Positions 24,660 through 38,404 are shown, counted from the stretch's first letter. The stretch: 64,000 bases of DNA from Temnopleurus reevesii (GCA_036244855.1 BQKZ01000757.1:30555-94554), one strand, 5' to 3'. Translations and numbers: made by a program. Notes: a model not told the origin generated them from the sequence alone.

Positions 24660-25354
24660 ATTATGTTTATATCTGGGGTATGAAAATGCGTTACGCCAAA
24701 TTAAGCAACCGTGAGGATTACTTTATCTCAAAGAAAATCCCCTTCAGTAATGAATTTGAGATGATTTTATGATAGTTATTAAAAGTAATTGATAGAATTG
24801 TCAGTTACAATCAACTCATACATGCATAAGGTCAATAGAACTTGAAAGAAGTTGTGAAAAAATAGCATTAAATCCCGATTAATAAATGGGTAAGTGATGT
24901 TTCTCTGAATAGGAATATTATTATTCCGAAGAGATGTTTGAGATCGATTCATTTGGGCGCAAGGGGTTTTAGACACCCTGGATGTAAACAGTTTGTGTTC
25001 ACCCGAGCATAAATGAACGTTAATTCTGTAAATAGCAATTGACAGATAAGATTATGGAATAAATGTAAAGATGAAAATATTATGATAATAGTATAAGTTC
25101 TTTTTAGAAAGATATTCCAAAAGTTTTTATTGATACACTCTGTATAATGGGCTGCAAAACTGCTATATTCGAATAAGAATGGGAAGACGTAGGCCACATT
25201 TTGCAATTTCTTTTTTTTTTAGCATCAGCCACTAAAATATTGAAGTTTTATGTTTTCATGCTTTCATTCAAATCCATTAAATGGTAATGCTTTTGAATGG
25301 GTTATTTTTGTTTCTTATACGGCGAGTTCCCTATAAAAGTCACTTTAACAATAT

Positions 25355-25606
25355 TATTACCCCGGCTAAATGATAACGACAGCATTTTTTTTCCTCAGCT
25401 CCTTGTGGAGCTTCTCCAATGTCTGCCTACAGTAGTGACGACAATCTTCAATTCCTACTGCAGGGGTGCGCATTTTAACACACGGGTTCAGTGCAGCACA
25501 GTCTGTTTATTTTTTGCTGAAGTCAATCAATGCAATGGGTGGGATTCGAACCACCGACCCTCTATTTGAAAGACGAGAGTCGGAACCACTACTCCACGGC
25601 GCTTCC
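25355..25606 (-). mobile_element. tRNA-derived SINE
   Basis: The minus strand starts with a tRNA-like head at about 25605-25530: an A box around TGGAGTAGTGGTTC, a loop CTTTCAA that would give a TTC (Glu-type) anticodon, and a perfect B box GGTTCGAATCC. The anticodon stem is damaged, so it is not a working tRNA. A body follows, then GCTCCACAAGGAGCTGAGG, an A run and GCCGGGGTAATAATA, a tail of the kind seen in short elements. Confidence 0.65.
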
Positions 25607-28600
25607 ATATTATGATGGTAATAGTCTTTACTTTAGCTATAACAATACAAGATTAGTAATCATTCTGCTGTCATGAAAGTTCAAACATAATTATACAAAA
25701 ACAAACATTGCGGGTTTTCAAGATGAGTCTCACTTGTCACAATTTTTCTTTCTCTCGGAAGCTGACGGACGAAACGAAAACCAACTTACAAATTATTATG
25801 AAAAACATTAGTATGATTAGGGTGAGTATACTCTAACGTTACACCATGTGGAATAGATCGAGACCAAAGTAAATAATAAAAATAATTGGATTAATACCAG
25901 ATTAGAGAGGAAATCATTTTACTATCCACCTCTCCTCCCTGTGGCGGTTTCGAATATTCCGATGCTGTTAAATATTATCTGGAAATAAGACATCCTGCGT
26001 GAGTTAGTACAGTCAAGCTTAGATCGGGGAGACGTTGGTACTGATTAAGTTTGACATCATAAATGTAGGGACTTTGTGAAGGTGTCTTAGAAGCGTCATT
26101 ATTCATCTGTCCGTCACGCTAAGGACGTCACCTTAAAAGTCAGGTAAATGTTACGTCAGTCACCAATGAAAAGAATGCATGACAAGATGATTGTTTTCCT
26201 TATTTTCGATCAAGAAACACAAAGGGGATAATCTTCCAAGAATGGCAGCTACATAAATTCTAAAATGTTTCTGATCCCTTTTCCTAATATATATTCTGTT
26301 TTGAGCAATGTGCTTCAAATCTCCTTCGAAGATACTGGACTAGATGATCAGTATCCATGCGACAAGATGCTTATTTGAGTGCTCATGAACAGTGATTCTG
26401 CCTTGGGGATTTGAATAAAATCATGTGCGAGTAGAAATATTGTAAAAAATGAGTTTTTTAATACAATTTTCCATCTAATAAGTAAACAGACGTCAAAGAT
26501 TGCAAGATCATTACTCTCAAGCATAATTTGATTTGGCAAGCGCAATGAAAACCATTGACATAATTAAACAGAACTGTGTTTGTTGGAACCTAGAACACGT
26601 CAGTCTGCTTTGTGCCATAGTGAATTCATAATCATATATATAATCAGAACAGTACGATTATATAACTTAGACAGTTAGGTGAATTCAGAAACAAATTATT
26701 ATCCTCTGAAAAGCTGAGCGAAACCATTCACCTATTCGAATGCTTCTTATTATTGAATTTTTATTCTATTGAGTTCTTTTTAACCATAATTCAAGGAGAA
26801 CAACAACATTGTGAGTCAATTGGCGATTGGGAAGGGCATCACCTGTTGATCAATGATCGATGGAAAACAGAGACAAACAGGGAGAAAATTGCCGAAGAGA
26901 TTAAAAGATGAGAGAGAAAGGAGGCAAGTGGAAAAGGAACATAAGATATAATTACATGAGTTGATGGTTTTAATTAGGTATACTGAATCATTGATGTCTG
27001 CAGATATTCTCAGGTCATTTTCCTTTCGTTAATGTTTGGTCTGTAGCGTGCGTTCGTGTCTGCTGGTTAATGAATATTACGTAATACTCTTGTCCTCACT
27101 TTATCCAGTGGATGATATTATAACATGCAACCACGATTTTACAGACATATCCACAGACCCGAACTATTGGAATAACTCATAACTTTAAATTATTCATTGA
27201 TAGATTGTTACATATAAAAGGTTGTAAGACCACTAATTATGTAGACAGAAAACTAGACAAGTTCATTAGATAATTTCCTAATTGATGTACATTACCATAT
27301 CCTTGAAGAATGCATTTAAATTCTTATAAATGACAACGTTATTTTCATAGATACGATTACGCTCTGAGATGGATGAGTTAGAATATTACTCGATATTGTG
27401 AAAAAAAAAGAAGGAACATTCCTGTCAGTTAGACCATATTGCTTAAAATGTACACAATGATATGAAGAATTCACAAATCTTACTCAACGTTGTGAGCAAT
27501 TTTACCCAATATGGTGCAAAATATTACCCAACTGACATGCATGGTCCCTTTTAAACAATATTAAGTAAGCTTTTCTCCCTCATTCTTTGTGTAATAAACA
27601 AACCCTGTCTTGGAGATAATGAGAAAGAGTGGGTGGATTGAGGAATTATAAGGCCGTCTAGAACCTTTATCATTCTAATGTCCAAATCAAATGTAGCATA
27701 ATCTTTCATTCCAATCTTTCAGTTCAATAGATGGAAAATAAAATAAAAACATATGTATTAATGCAGTTTTTAGTTTGACTACACGCATTACTTTACCGTT
27801 CTGTGTTTTCACAATATTCACTATTCATTATCACTATTTACGATACTAAATATCATGAAGTCACGTGAACATGGTGAAAGGAACTAACGATGTCACGGGA
27901 CATTAGTTGTAAATAAACAACCTAAACATGGAAAATTACTTTCTCTTTTCCCATTATCATTATTTAGAAATACAAATGTATTGTATATAGATATATACTT
28001 TCTTCCTAAAAATATATCATCAGGTTATGATTGTGATCATTCAAAATGTGATGTTCCTTTAATTGATAGTATATTTACATTCATTCGTTAAGTAGTATGC
28101 CGTATTTCGCTTCGTCTCTACATTACGGTTTGGTGTTGAAATTTGAAGGGAAGTTGTTTGTTTTGATGGAAAGCTTCTAGGTGTCATGAGATCTTTTATT
28201 AGTAGAGCTCGTGTATTGCTTAAATATGGCCTGATATTTGGACAAGATGTGGTGAGGAAAATTTTGTCAGACATAAAATCTATTTTTAATGAAAAGGGCA
28301 AGACATAATCTGGTTTAGATTGGCTCAAGGGAATTCCTGTCAAGAAAATGGTAAAGTCTCCATGTATAGCATTTCTCTTTATACATTTTCAGGTAAATCT
28401 GGGAAAATGTAAGTAACAAGATAACAATTTTCATTATGTTTTAACTATCATCAGGATTATGTGTTGTAAAATAATAAATCAGAGTGGGTTTTTTTTTCAC
28501 TTTTACGGTCGTTTTATATGGTCGGGAACATTTCATAGGATCGCCCGGTGGAAACCGATCAAATCATTTTTTAATTAACTTAAATCTTAACATGATAAAA

Positions 28601-30654
28601 TCAAAAATCTCTTCTATGTAAAAATGATATTCACACAGACTCAACTGATTGGCTGAACGTCTGAGCAGTGCTTATTCCAGCTTGAATTGACGTACACATT
28701 GCCTATTTGATAAATACATTCTAGTGTTAAATAATCTGCATATTACGTTTCTGATCGACAAAAACTAGCATCCTGCTTAAGATCCTGGCAGTTCATGACA
28801 AAAATGTAAGATTATTTGGTCATGATATTGTCATCAATCGGTTGGAGAACATGAACTATCTACACATCCTTGTTTGAAAGATAATTCTCTACTTTGAACC
28901 CGAGTACAAATCCAGGAACTCACCTTTTCAGTGTGACGTGCATTGAAATGTAATATTGGCATCACAAATTTGAAAAATAAGATTCTGTATTTTGCAAAGA
29001 ATTTGATTTTCCCAATACACATAGAATGTGTATTCAGAATTTGCTAGTATTTAACTTCATCTCATATGATTATTTTATTGCTCTGTTTTATAGTTTTTTA
29101 TTCATTTTGTGTGATATTCTGTTCTATTCTATTATGCTGAAACATCACATAATGTAAATGATTGCATGAATTTATCACAAACGAAGAACAGTAATTCCAT
29201 ATATGGAATTTGGTAGCAAGATCATACATTAAAAAAATGCCGAAGTAGCTGTAATGAGGCGTGTGTTAACAATGATTATTTTTACACATATGCTTATGCA
29301 AGGTGTGCGCTTCTGTGGCTTTTGTTACAATAATTCTAGTGCCATTGCTTTCCTATTCATAAAACCATTTTATATTGCCATCTAAGTGCTAAAACAACAA
29401 TTTCTTGTTTATCAATCCTCCTTTTTTAACCAAAAATTTTAAAATCTTTTTTTCCGTCCGTATTATTGCCCGTTTTATCCTAAATAATTTATTTAACGAC
29501 ATCCCGGAGTTCGGCATATCTGGTAGTATGACATGTGGAAGTATGACATGGAACTCAAAAGCGTCGTGTGGATTTGCAGTGATAGTAAAAAAAAATAATA
29601 ATAATGAAAAAATAAAGTATAATACAATTATAATTAAGATGTTACTTAACTAGAAATGTTACTTAACTAGAAGTGTTTGACGGCTATTGATCACTGGGTA
29701 TATCAAAAGCCTGCTCATACACAGATTTATCCGGGATGCTCTCCCGAGCCAGACGGAAAGCAGTGGAGCAGATACGATTGATTACAGCTTTAGAGTCCAG
29801 GCGATTGTCTTTGTACAATAACTTATCACCAAAATCTTTGCACGAAGTATATTTTTTTCATTTTTCATGAATGGATCCTCTTACCCTAACCTGTGTAAAA
29901 ACTTCGGTAGGATTTTATCGCACACAATTATTAAAAAAACAGGTCATTCGAAGACGTAAGCTAGACGAAAAAGGTAATCAGACTCGTTGATGTCGTTTCA
30001 TTTGTTGAAGCTTTAAATAAACTAAGTCAAAGAGCTATCGACTCAATTATGCTTATGAAATAATTACTTTTGATAGAAAGACACCTGCACTATTACGTAG
30101 TTTACGTTTGACTGTCATACCTTAAGCCCCTCTTACCTTAGAAATCATCCATTTTTTGCATCGTCACGTTGAGGTGCTTGCCTGTCATCGTGCAGCCTGA
30201 TACTGTGGATGTAGCACGTGGATTTAACTAAGCCCAAGCGGAACATACAATGAGAGCTTCTTGCGTCGGGACCAGCTCCCACGGTTAGAAGATAGGCAAA
30301 GGTGGTTGGGGATGCGCTAGAGTTCAGGGCGCTTTGACAAGGACAGTTACGTACAATCCTTGGTCTTTATTAAGGTCATATTTGAAAGAGATAAGTTAAG
30401 ACCAATATAATATACAAACATAATACATAAAATATGTTCAGATACTCATACATCTGGGTAGAATGTATAAGTTTGCAAAAACTGTTCACAAATTGAACTA
30501 GAATGTCGCGAAAGCGCACTAGCGTGATTTTAAAAAATGAATTTTGATGTTAATAAATACAAATGCTTACAGATCTGAATTGATGAGAATAACATTTGCT
30601 TTGACTTTATAGGATCAGTATTTTGACAGTCTTATTGGACAACGCTAAATGAAA
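25607..30654. other. AT-rich intergenic DNA, nothing recognised
   Basis: Five kilobases with stops in all frames and no splice-bordered open segment. Frames such as 28059-28343 (minus) and 29405-29653 (plus) have background composition and no motif. Confidence 0.45.
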
Positions 30655-30890
30655 AGTGTGTGCGTGTGTGTGTATCAAAGAGCTTTATATTTTAGCTCTT
30701 TGGTGTGTATGTATGTGTGTGCATGTGTATGTATAATAAGTGAGTGACTGCGCGATGCGCGTAGACCTGTGCCTGATGAGATTGTGTGCGTGCGCGTGTG
30801 TGTGTGTGTGTTCAGTTTTGTGCTCAACAAACTAGTAGGTATGCTTGTGCTTGTGTGTGTAAATGTATGTTTGTGAGGTAATTTTTAATG
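30655..30890. repeat. Imperfect (GT)n microsatellite region
   Basis: Interrupted GT/GC-GT runs with GCGCGATGCGCG in the middle. Confidence 0.8.
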
Positions 30891-32088
30891 CGTGTTTGTA
30901 TGATGGTAGTGAGCCCATGTGGGTGTGCTATGCATATTAAGAGTGCGGTATTATGTTGCGCCATAGTGTTTCGAAGGATGCAATGAGAGCTTCTTATGCA
31001 AAGATTCTTAACAAACTTTCCCTCTCTAATGATTAGCCCTCTCTTGGGATGCTTAAAAGTGATCTGTATCTCAGAGTTTTCTACTCTTTATCTTAAGTCA
31101 TGAGGATGACTCACTTCATTAACACAATTACCGCATTTCTTTACCTCTCATCGAGGCCAAGTTCGAATTGGATGTTACTGGCCTCGGGGAGCAAAGGATG
31201 TGTAAGCTCATTCATATAATGACAATCAGTATCATTGCCTTGAAGAAGGGATATGTCAAATGGTTGAACCATATCCATTATCTTCAGCAAAAGCTAAATT
31301 ATGACGAAATAACTTACGTCATATCAGTTGAACAAAAAAATCATCACTTCGAAGATTGCCTTAGAAGTCGGGAAGAGCAAGGGATGCAAAGTGGCGATGT
31401 CCAACGAGGAGTAATCGTAATAATCTAAACTTTTTATTAGGATGAATATCGCAAACAAAGTTTGGACTTCAATTAGGTCATCGAACTATACTGACCTAAG
31501 GGCCTTCTATGAGGAGTATTGATAAGAGGATGAATAATTCAATAACTGGAAACGTGGGATATCATATTATCTTCATAATTATACATATTTGTCTGAATGT
31601 TAATCCGAGGTCTGTGATTATCTCGCATCTGTTTCAACAGGTAGACAAATTTGCCCAGAAAAAAAAACTTTTTGGCTCTTACATCCACGAGTTATATCAG
31701 AAAGTTTCTGGGAAACTCGAAGCCTCGAACAAATCCCGTCAAACAGAGTTAAAAGATTAACGACTAATATAAGAAACTCAACTGTTTTGCTTAAAGACAA
31801 TTTTACAGCACTCCTTCAAAATGCTTCAATATGCCTTATATTCTTCTTTTAATCAACTACTCTACATTGGTTGTGGATCGCATTCCAGATACAAGCACAA
31901 GTGACAAACGAAGTCGTACCATTTTTATAAAACTTTTCAACTCTAGAAGCTTTTTGGAGAATGTATCTCCAAAGGAAGATAGCAATTTAGGCGGGCAAAC
32001 ATAGTGGAAACGACCAATAATACAAGTGCATAGAGACTGCGGAAACCCGGTACACCTTCTCTCCTCGAAGCTCTTTGGAGCAAAGGGC
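30891..32088. other. Region upstream of the His-rich gene
   Basis: No gene is supported. Two + strand frames (31168-31428 and 31509-31760) look somewhat protein-like but have no splice borders or family match. The last 50 bases before the TATA box are more GC-rich and probably belong to the promoter. Confidence 0.35.
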
Positions 32089-32095
32089 TATAAAA
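32089..32095 (+). promoter_or_regulatory. TATA box of the His-rich gene
   Basis: TATAAAA in the context GGGCTATAAAACTG. A start site about 30 bases on (around 32120) would give a 5' leader of about 245 bases to the favoured start codon. That leader contains two short upstream ORFs (ATG at 32145, stopped at once; ATG at 32151, 9 codons). Confidence 0.5.
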
Positions 32096-32365
32096 CTGTC
32101 TGCGTCCTGCCCCCTCCTTAGATTCTGATTTGCTGGGGGAAGATATGTAAATGACGTGTCGCAGTGGTCGATTTGCATAAACTTGGACAGGGTTGTTCGC
32201 CAAGTGGTGAAGGGGAAGGAGGGAGGTTTGCGCATGCATGCATGTATGGATCAAGCAACCGGGTATGATGCACGGCCGAGGCGAAGGCTTTTACCCGACT
32301 ACTCGGGCAACAGGGCTTCATTTCGAGCGCGTGTTAGGCACACGTTCAGACGGCAAGTCAGAGCC

Positions 32366-32797
32366 ATGGAGTGGTGCTACCGTCAAGCTACCTACTACCC
32401 GTCCCAATGTCATGCGGGTTATAAGCCATCTCCAGGCGGCTACAAGCCAACCCAACCGACACCCTACTGCAAACCATGTCCACCGACGGCGACTTTGGGC
32501 TATAAACCTGATATGTCGTCGTCGTCTCTGCCATCGACGGCGCCGCCGAGTTGCGGAATGGTGAACGGACATCCTTCTCCTGCTCCTTCTGCTCCTACCA
32601 AGCATCATCCTCAGCAGCATCACCAACAGCAACCGCATCACCAGCAAGCACCGCATCATCCACAGCAACCACCGCATCATCGTCATCATCATCCTCAGCA
32701 GATGGCACCAGGAAAGAGCATCTCCTCAAGATCGGGTTTCTGTGAGCTTCGCAAGATGCCTTACCATCCTTACAGATACTACCCTCAATATGCAAAG
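32366..32797 (+). CDS. First coding exon, His/Gln/Pro-rich protein
   Basis: Unrecognised protein, 144 codons of a first exon. The start at 32366 is chosen because its context GAGCCATGG is close to the ideal animal signal. Weaker in-frame ATGs lie at 32234 and 32246, and the frame is open further upstream, so a longer N-terminus cannot be excluded. Residues 1-50 contain three GYKP motifs among Cys and Pro. Residues 51-79 are Ser/Pro/Ala-rich. Residues 80-112 are almost only His, Gln and Pro. The end reads CELRKMPYHPYRYYPQYAK. The exon stops after a complete codon at CAAAG|GTAATG, a good donor. Low-complexity His/Gln tracts are common in transcription factors, but no DNA-binding domain is in this exon. 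The region is clearly more GC-rich than its flanks. The downstream exons are not established. Confidence 0.5.
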
Positions 32798-35700
32798 GTA
32801 ATGTCTCTCTCATTTCTAAGATTTCTAAGATATTTTTTTTTAACTTTTATTGAATTGAATACCCTCTCATTTTTCGTCACACCTATAATTTAAATATAAT
32901 TTAACTACAAGAAATTTAAACTACTTTTACATAAGTTTCTAGAATAATTCGGCATTTAAGTTAGTGCATGAAATCATTCTATTTTCGTTTGGGTATTTTG
33001 ATATTTTATATGTAAATATCATTGTTATTTTGTGTGTTGGAAGACCTGACCCAAACATACATGGACACCACAAGGAATTTGCATTACTTTGTATTACGTC
33101 AGATTTTGAGAAGTTCTTTAACATCTGCAGAAGATGGACGCTGTGACAAAGATTTGTGTAAAATTCAAAGAGTTTGGATTGTGGACTTTCAACCATTGAT
33201 GTTTCGAACCCTTTGGAAATAACAAGGATTATATACTCTTCGTTTGTATCTTTCTTGAGGATTGTGAGAATCCGCACACTCAGAGAGGGGTAAGCAGATT
33301 TCTCGCAGTCACATCGTCACCTTGCTTGTTACTAAATTAAATTCAAACTTCAACTGCAGTGAAAAATTAGTGATACAATCAAGATATCTATCTGAAATGT
33401 GATATATGATTTATGTAGTTCAAAGTGTACTTTGGGAAACTTTCGTTTAAACGCTATCAATAGTTCAGTTAGTGGTTAAGAAAACTCACGTTATTTTTTT
33501 GTCAAACAGTTGCTCAATCGTAAGGTAACTATACTTGTAGATTGTTGTGGTTTAACTTTAATTGGCTGACAAATGCTTGACATAAATTGGTTAGGATTTT
33601 TCCACAGTCAGGGTAAAAAAAAACGTATTCGACAATGAATTTAGTTCTTGCAAGGAATTAGTTTATTTCAATATTTAAAACGAAAACCGATTTTAAAATG
33701 AATGGAAGGATGATAATAAGCGCGCTTTGATTCCCTACACTCCGATTACTAATGTTGTACGTTAAACTGTTAAAGTAACGTAGCCTGTGATGTTTAAAGT
33801 TGTATCTTTACATTTTTTTATATTATTCAAATCGATACAGCGCGTTTTTAAAGATCGTCATCCAGCTATACGAAACTCCTAAATTATAATTTAAGGATAA
33901 ATTAATTCATATGTAAATTATTCAGCAATCAATATTAATTAGTTGATGTACATGGTATATTCCCTTTGGACATTGTAACTCATATTTGCGCGATATGCCT
34001 TCATATAGTTGTGATTTTTAGAGTTTTTTGTTAATTTTGTCAGTCTTGGTTTTGTTTTCTCGGCACCCAAGACACTCCCAGTTTGTCGCGGTTGCCTGCC
34101 CCGTTCCTCTCCACGACTTACCCATCTCTGTCGGGAGCGTGGTCGCTTAGGCTCATATATGTCCTATAGGAATGATAGGTGTCCAGTCTATAATGGTCAT
34201 TAACTTTTCACCTATTTATTTTTATCATATTGTATTGTCATTCTCGGAATTCTACATGTTAATGTAAAAAGCAGTCTCTGTCTGTGAAACTCCCATACAA
34301 ATCTTTTAACAATATGGGAACGGTGTTTTAGATTTTGCCTATTTAAACTATATGCTTGACTAGATTATAAAGTAAGCACAATAATAATTGCAAGAACAAA
34401 GTAGCAAATTGTGGAAATGCCAAAGTTCTACTAAATCATGTAAATCAGTATAAGTATAAAGATACAAGTGAAATCATTTACATGAAGCAAACGTAAGATC
34501 GATTGATAAAGTTTATCAGAAAAGTTGTTCTTCATGGTATGCATGTGAAACCGTACCAGGAATGTCGGTTATTATGCCTTACGATCGTTTCAGCATAAAG
34601 TCTTCTATTCGTAAACTCGGTAGAGCAAAATAACAATCAAACTAATCATTTCTAATTACAGAATGGAGTGTTTAGAATATTATTTAAAATTTTGATCATT
34701 TTTTTTTTCAAAGATGAAATGAAGAAATTGTCAATTCTGAATAATTGGTCGTAATATAGATTCTTGCTTTGTTGACAATCCGTTTGAAAACTTTAAAAGT
34801 ATGCAAAAACATTTGTTTTTTAAACATGGATTTGCCAATACATGAAAGTTATGTTTAACATGAATGATCAAAATCGTCTTCAACCAAGTACAGGTAGGAG
34901 TAACTAAGAAAGTAACAAAGAAGCTTAATGATTTGATATATTGGGAGGATATGAAAAGTTCAAAGGGAAAGTACAGTATATAGATCATTTACTTAAAATA
35001 ACCATGTGATCGATGATCTTTGTTTCTCCATATGACTTCAGCTGTGTTTATCTTAGTGCTATAGATGGACACCATTGGTTTAGTATGGGACAGGAATAAC
35101 GATAATTAATTGCGACAGAGTGCATCTGGTGTTTATCACAGTATAAACTTGATAAAGCTGCGATCAGTTCATTCTATGCCAGATCGTAAAGCAATGGGCG
35201 TGGGTGGATGACGAAAGTATTTCATTTTGAGAAATTAGGGAATGTAAGGTTAAGTGCAATCGAGTAATCAATATTAATTTGGAATGTATTTCCTTCAACA
35301 ATGTGTGTAATGCTTAAAGGATTATCTGTTTTATGTGTTTTATGGTACATTGCTTTGAAATGATCTCAATTTTCATATGCATGTGGTGTTGGAAAACTGA
35401 CGGTACTTCTCATACATACTTCTCACATTACAATTTTTGACAGAAAAAAAGAAGATTTGTTGACCAATTAGGAACAAGAAGAAATTAGTATTCTTCGTGG
35501 AAAAAGTGTCTAAGTTCTTTTACACATCAATTGTCTTTCCGTCGCTATTATCTTCAGAAGTACTGTTTATTCCAAGACTTTGTAAATGTACCAATTGGAA
35601 CGTTTTTCATATTAATTATACTTTGTATTGATAATGTCAACCAAGCACTGCATATAAAATGAAAGAGATACTTTTAATTCATAGAAAACCAATTCAAACA

Positions 35701-36500
35701 AATATGTATGTTTAAAAAATATTGTATCCATGGAATTCCCAGATTTATTTTTATCTTTTTTTATACAGACATAATGTACTGTATTTTATCAGTTTGGTCT
35801 TGACCTTATATGAAATTCTGTTGGCCAAGATCTTTTAAGCTCATAAAAATGTGATAATTATTCTATCATGACAAATATCTATTGGAGATACTGAATACAA
35901 CAAATAATTCTTACGTTAAATTTAAAGAAGACTGACATTGCATGGTCAGATAGTAAAGGACCAATTTTGCATTATTTATATAAGAATGAATGTATATGAC
36001 ATTTGAATCACTCTGTGTTGATACTACCCACATTAATACGCGTACTCTTTAGGAGATCGCAAGGATATGGTCTTATGATTTGCAAATTGTCCACCTTCTT
36101 CTTGAAACCTCTAACTTGGGACGATTTTTCGCATTAATTGACAAACTTTGATTTACTCTAAAGTTCAGCATCTTTCTACATCAGATTGAAATCAATACAG
36201 CTCATTGGATCAAAATCGAGAATATTGTACACACAAAATAGTAAGTCTAGGTCTCATGTTTATTCCTGGAACTGAAATCATGGCATATGTAATGCTAACC
36301 ATCTAAATATTGAATTTCCTTACATTACTCGATATAGTGATGGATAAGTATGATTGGGAGAAATATGTCACTCAGATGTGACTTAGCATTTTGTGGCGAT
36401 TTTGTGACAGTTATAAAACCATTCAAACACAAATTTGGTGACTTGCGACTTAAAAAAATATATTACCAAAGAATATTTCCATATATGTTCAGGTGTTTAA
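32798..36500. other. Probable intron, no firm exon
   Basis: Follows the donor at 32798. A 30-base segment at 33260-33289 with a strong pyrimidine tract before it and GTAAGC after it could be a micro-exon (phase 0 at both ends), and a GC-rich open stretch lies at about 34080-34170. Neither is secure. Confidence 0.35.
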
Positions 36501-36752
36501 GGCCGACTCACACCTTGGCGTTTTTAGACTGCGTCGGCCTAGCGTTCATGAAGATTAAAAACACATCCCCCCTCCCCCGACGCACAATGACGCAGGTCAA
36601 ACGGTGGACTGATGTTTGGCGTACGCTCCTTGAGCGCAAGCCAAACGTTAGTCCACCGTCTTTGCAACGTATACTATGCGCTCGGGGAGCGTTTTCCAGT
36701 TTTAAAATTGCTAGGCCGATACAGGCTAAAAACGCAAAAGTGTGAGTAGGAC
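36501..36752. mobile_element. 252-bp fully palindromic MITE with TTAA flanks
   Basis: TTAA at 36497-36500 and 36753-36756 flank ends GGCCGACTCACAC and, on the other strand, GTCCTACTCACAC. Inner pairs include GGCCTAGC/GCTAGGCC, TTTTTAG/CTAAAAA and GGTGGACT...AGTCCACC, so nearly the whole element folds as one hairpin. It is more GC-rich than its surroundings. A TTAA target duplication is the hallmark of piggyBac and Kolobok transposons, and a non-autonomous member of such a family is the best guess. Two overlapping frames, one per strand, are by-products of the palindrome. Confidence 0.8.
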
Positions 36753-36756
36753 TTAA

Positions 36757-38031
36757 TGTAGACAAAAATGCGATTATATTCTAACATGTATACCTAGATA
36801 GGTCAATTTAAATAAAACATTGTGGTTTTCCTTAATCTGTTAATGGTAATCGCAAATTACCAGAAACACATTCAACAACATAGCACTCAGTTTGGAAAGA
36901 AAATGTTCCTTTGCGTGAACATCCCATTCCGGTATGCTTGGATTTCTCGGAAAATGTGTACGAATTGTGGCTAGGTTTTTCTCCTTGTGATAATATTTCA
37001 CAAGCAGTAGATTGGCCCACAAAAATAATCATGTCATTAGTATGATTATGGGGAATCCATGTGATATAGGTATTCAAAAGAATGATTGATAAAGTGGATT
37101 TGCCCAAAGACAAATACATTTTGATTCGCTTTCGTCAACATAAATATATGCAGTATATTATTGCGCTGAAGTTCTAGGAACATTAATATACATTGCATGC
37201 ATGTGAAATTATAATTTAAAGTATTTTTCCAGATTTTACCATTTTATAAATGCTCGATGTTCTCGTTTAGCTGCATTGCTTTTTTTTCATTCAGGTTTGG
37301 GTGAGAACTGACTGTTTTTGTCCAGGATGTCAAAAGACCGTGCTCCCAATTTGACAAAGATATGATCTCAAGTTAAGAAACTCATTAGGGAATTCATGGA
37401 TGAGAATTAGTAATGTGTGATTCATTAAATTCCTTCTTAGATATTTCTTAAACACAAATAAATGAACGTATCAAAGTCATATTCCAGTCAATGTTTGAGG
37501 ATAACTTGAACAGTCAGATTCATATTAATCAACTAATAAGTTATTCTGTAGATTTTCCAATCAATTCATAAATTCAAAATCAACCAATTAGCAATCGTTT
37601 AAATAATAAAACAAATGTCCAATAAGATATTTATTAAGTAAACAATTTGATCAATTATATTCATAGAACATGATATTGCGCATTATTATCATCCACTGGC
37701 ACGCGTGAAAACATAAAATCGCGAAAACCGTAAAAGAAAATTGTGACAAAATTACATGCGCCCTTTTTTTCTCTGAAATGCTTGTTCATATCATCTTTTT
37801 TAATCACGGCGCAATGCAGTTTGATGTATTGGACAAAAGCAATTATCACTCATGAGTGTATGAAAATTAAATGTGTATGTTGCAATTGAAGAATTAAATT
37901 GATGAGCATCTATGAACAAGAAAAAAACATTTAAAATATTCTAAAATGTATTTTGACAGGCTTTTCAAAAGTTTAAGATTTTTTGGACACACCGTGTATA
38001 ATTTACAGTCACTTAACACCCTACTTAGTAG
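36757..38031. other. Possible intron or intergenic DNA
   Basis: No exon recognised. GGACACACCGTGTATAAT near 37986 resembles a mariner-type end, but no partner end was found. Confidence 0.35.
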
Positions 38032-38213
38032 TGTATGGATCAAGAAATTCGTGACTATTTTCGACACCTCTTTCATGAATCAGTCGATCATAGAATATTA
38101 AGATGGAGTTGGAATGATTCGTCTATCAGTACTAGTCCAGTTTCCTCGGAAAACTCGAGTGATATGGTCCGCCGGCTTGCTGAATCACTGCCTTGCTTCT
38201 CATCACTTCTAAG
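38032..38213 (+). CDS. Candidate internal exon
   Basis: Open frame reading MDQEIRDYFRHLFHESVDHR and then a Ser-rich and Leu-rich part. An in-frame TAG lies two codons before the ATG, so it needs an acceptor at TTAGTAG (38031) or its own start. The right border AAG|GTCAAT is a weak donor. Its phases (0 in, 2 out) would fit after the 32-kb exon and before the 46-kb one. No family is recognised and it may be chance. Confidence 0.2.
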
Positions 38214-38404
38214 GTCAATCTACTTCTTATACATGTTCTAAATATCAACTTGTACTTCCTTCGGGTATCATATGTTATGTTTAATATGACAGTTTCATTA
38301 TTCTTTCTCTCGCTAAGGTCATGTGGTTATGATTGCAAACCGGCATTATAAAAAAAAATGGTCAGTAGGTCCTGAAAAAAAGTTTTGGCTTATGAAAATT
38401 ATGT

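Noticed and set aside
32318..32692. 124-codon Arg/Met-rich minus-strand frame
   Set aside because: It is the antisense of the His/Gln/Pro-rich exon and follows from its codon bias.
34082..34170. GC-rich open stretch with a pyrimidine tract before it
   Set aside because: About 40 codons are open, but no good donor or recognisable peptide was found.
36350..36765. Overlapping 131- and 85-codon frames on opposite strands
   Set aside because: They lie over the palindromic MITE, and the two translations share words because the DNA is self-complementary.
37980..38000. Mariner-like end GGACACACCGTGTATAAT
   Set aside because: A single end only; no partner inverted repeat or transposase remnant was found.
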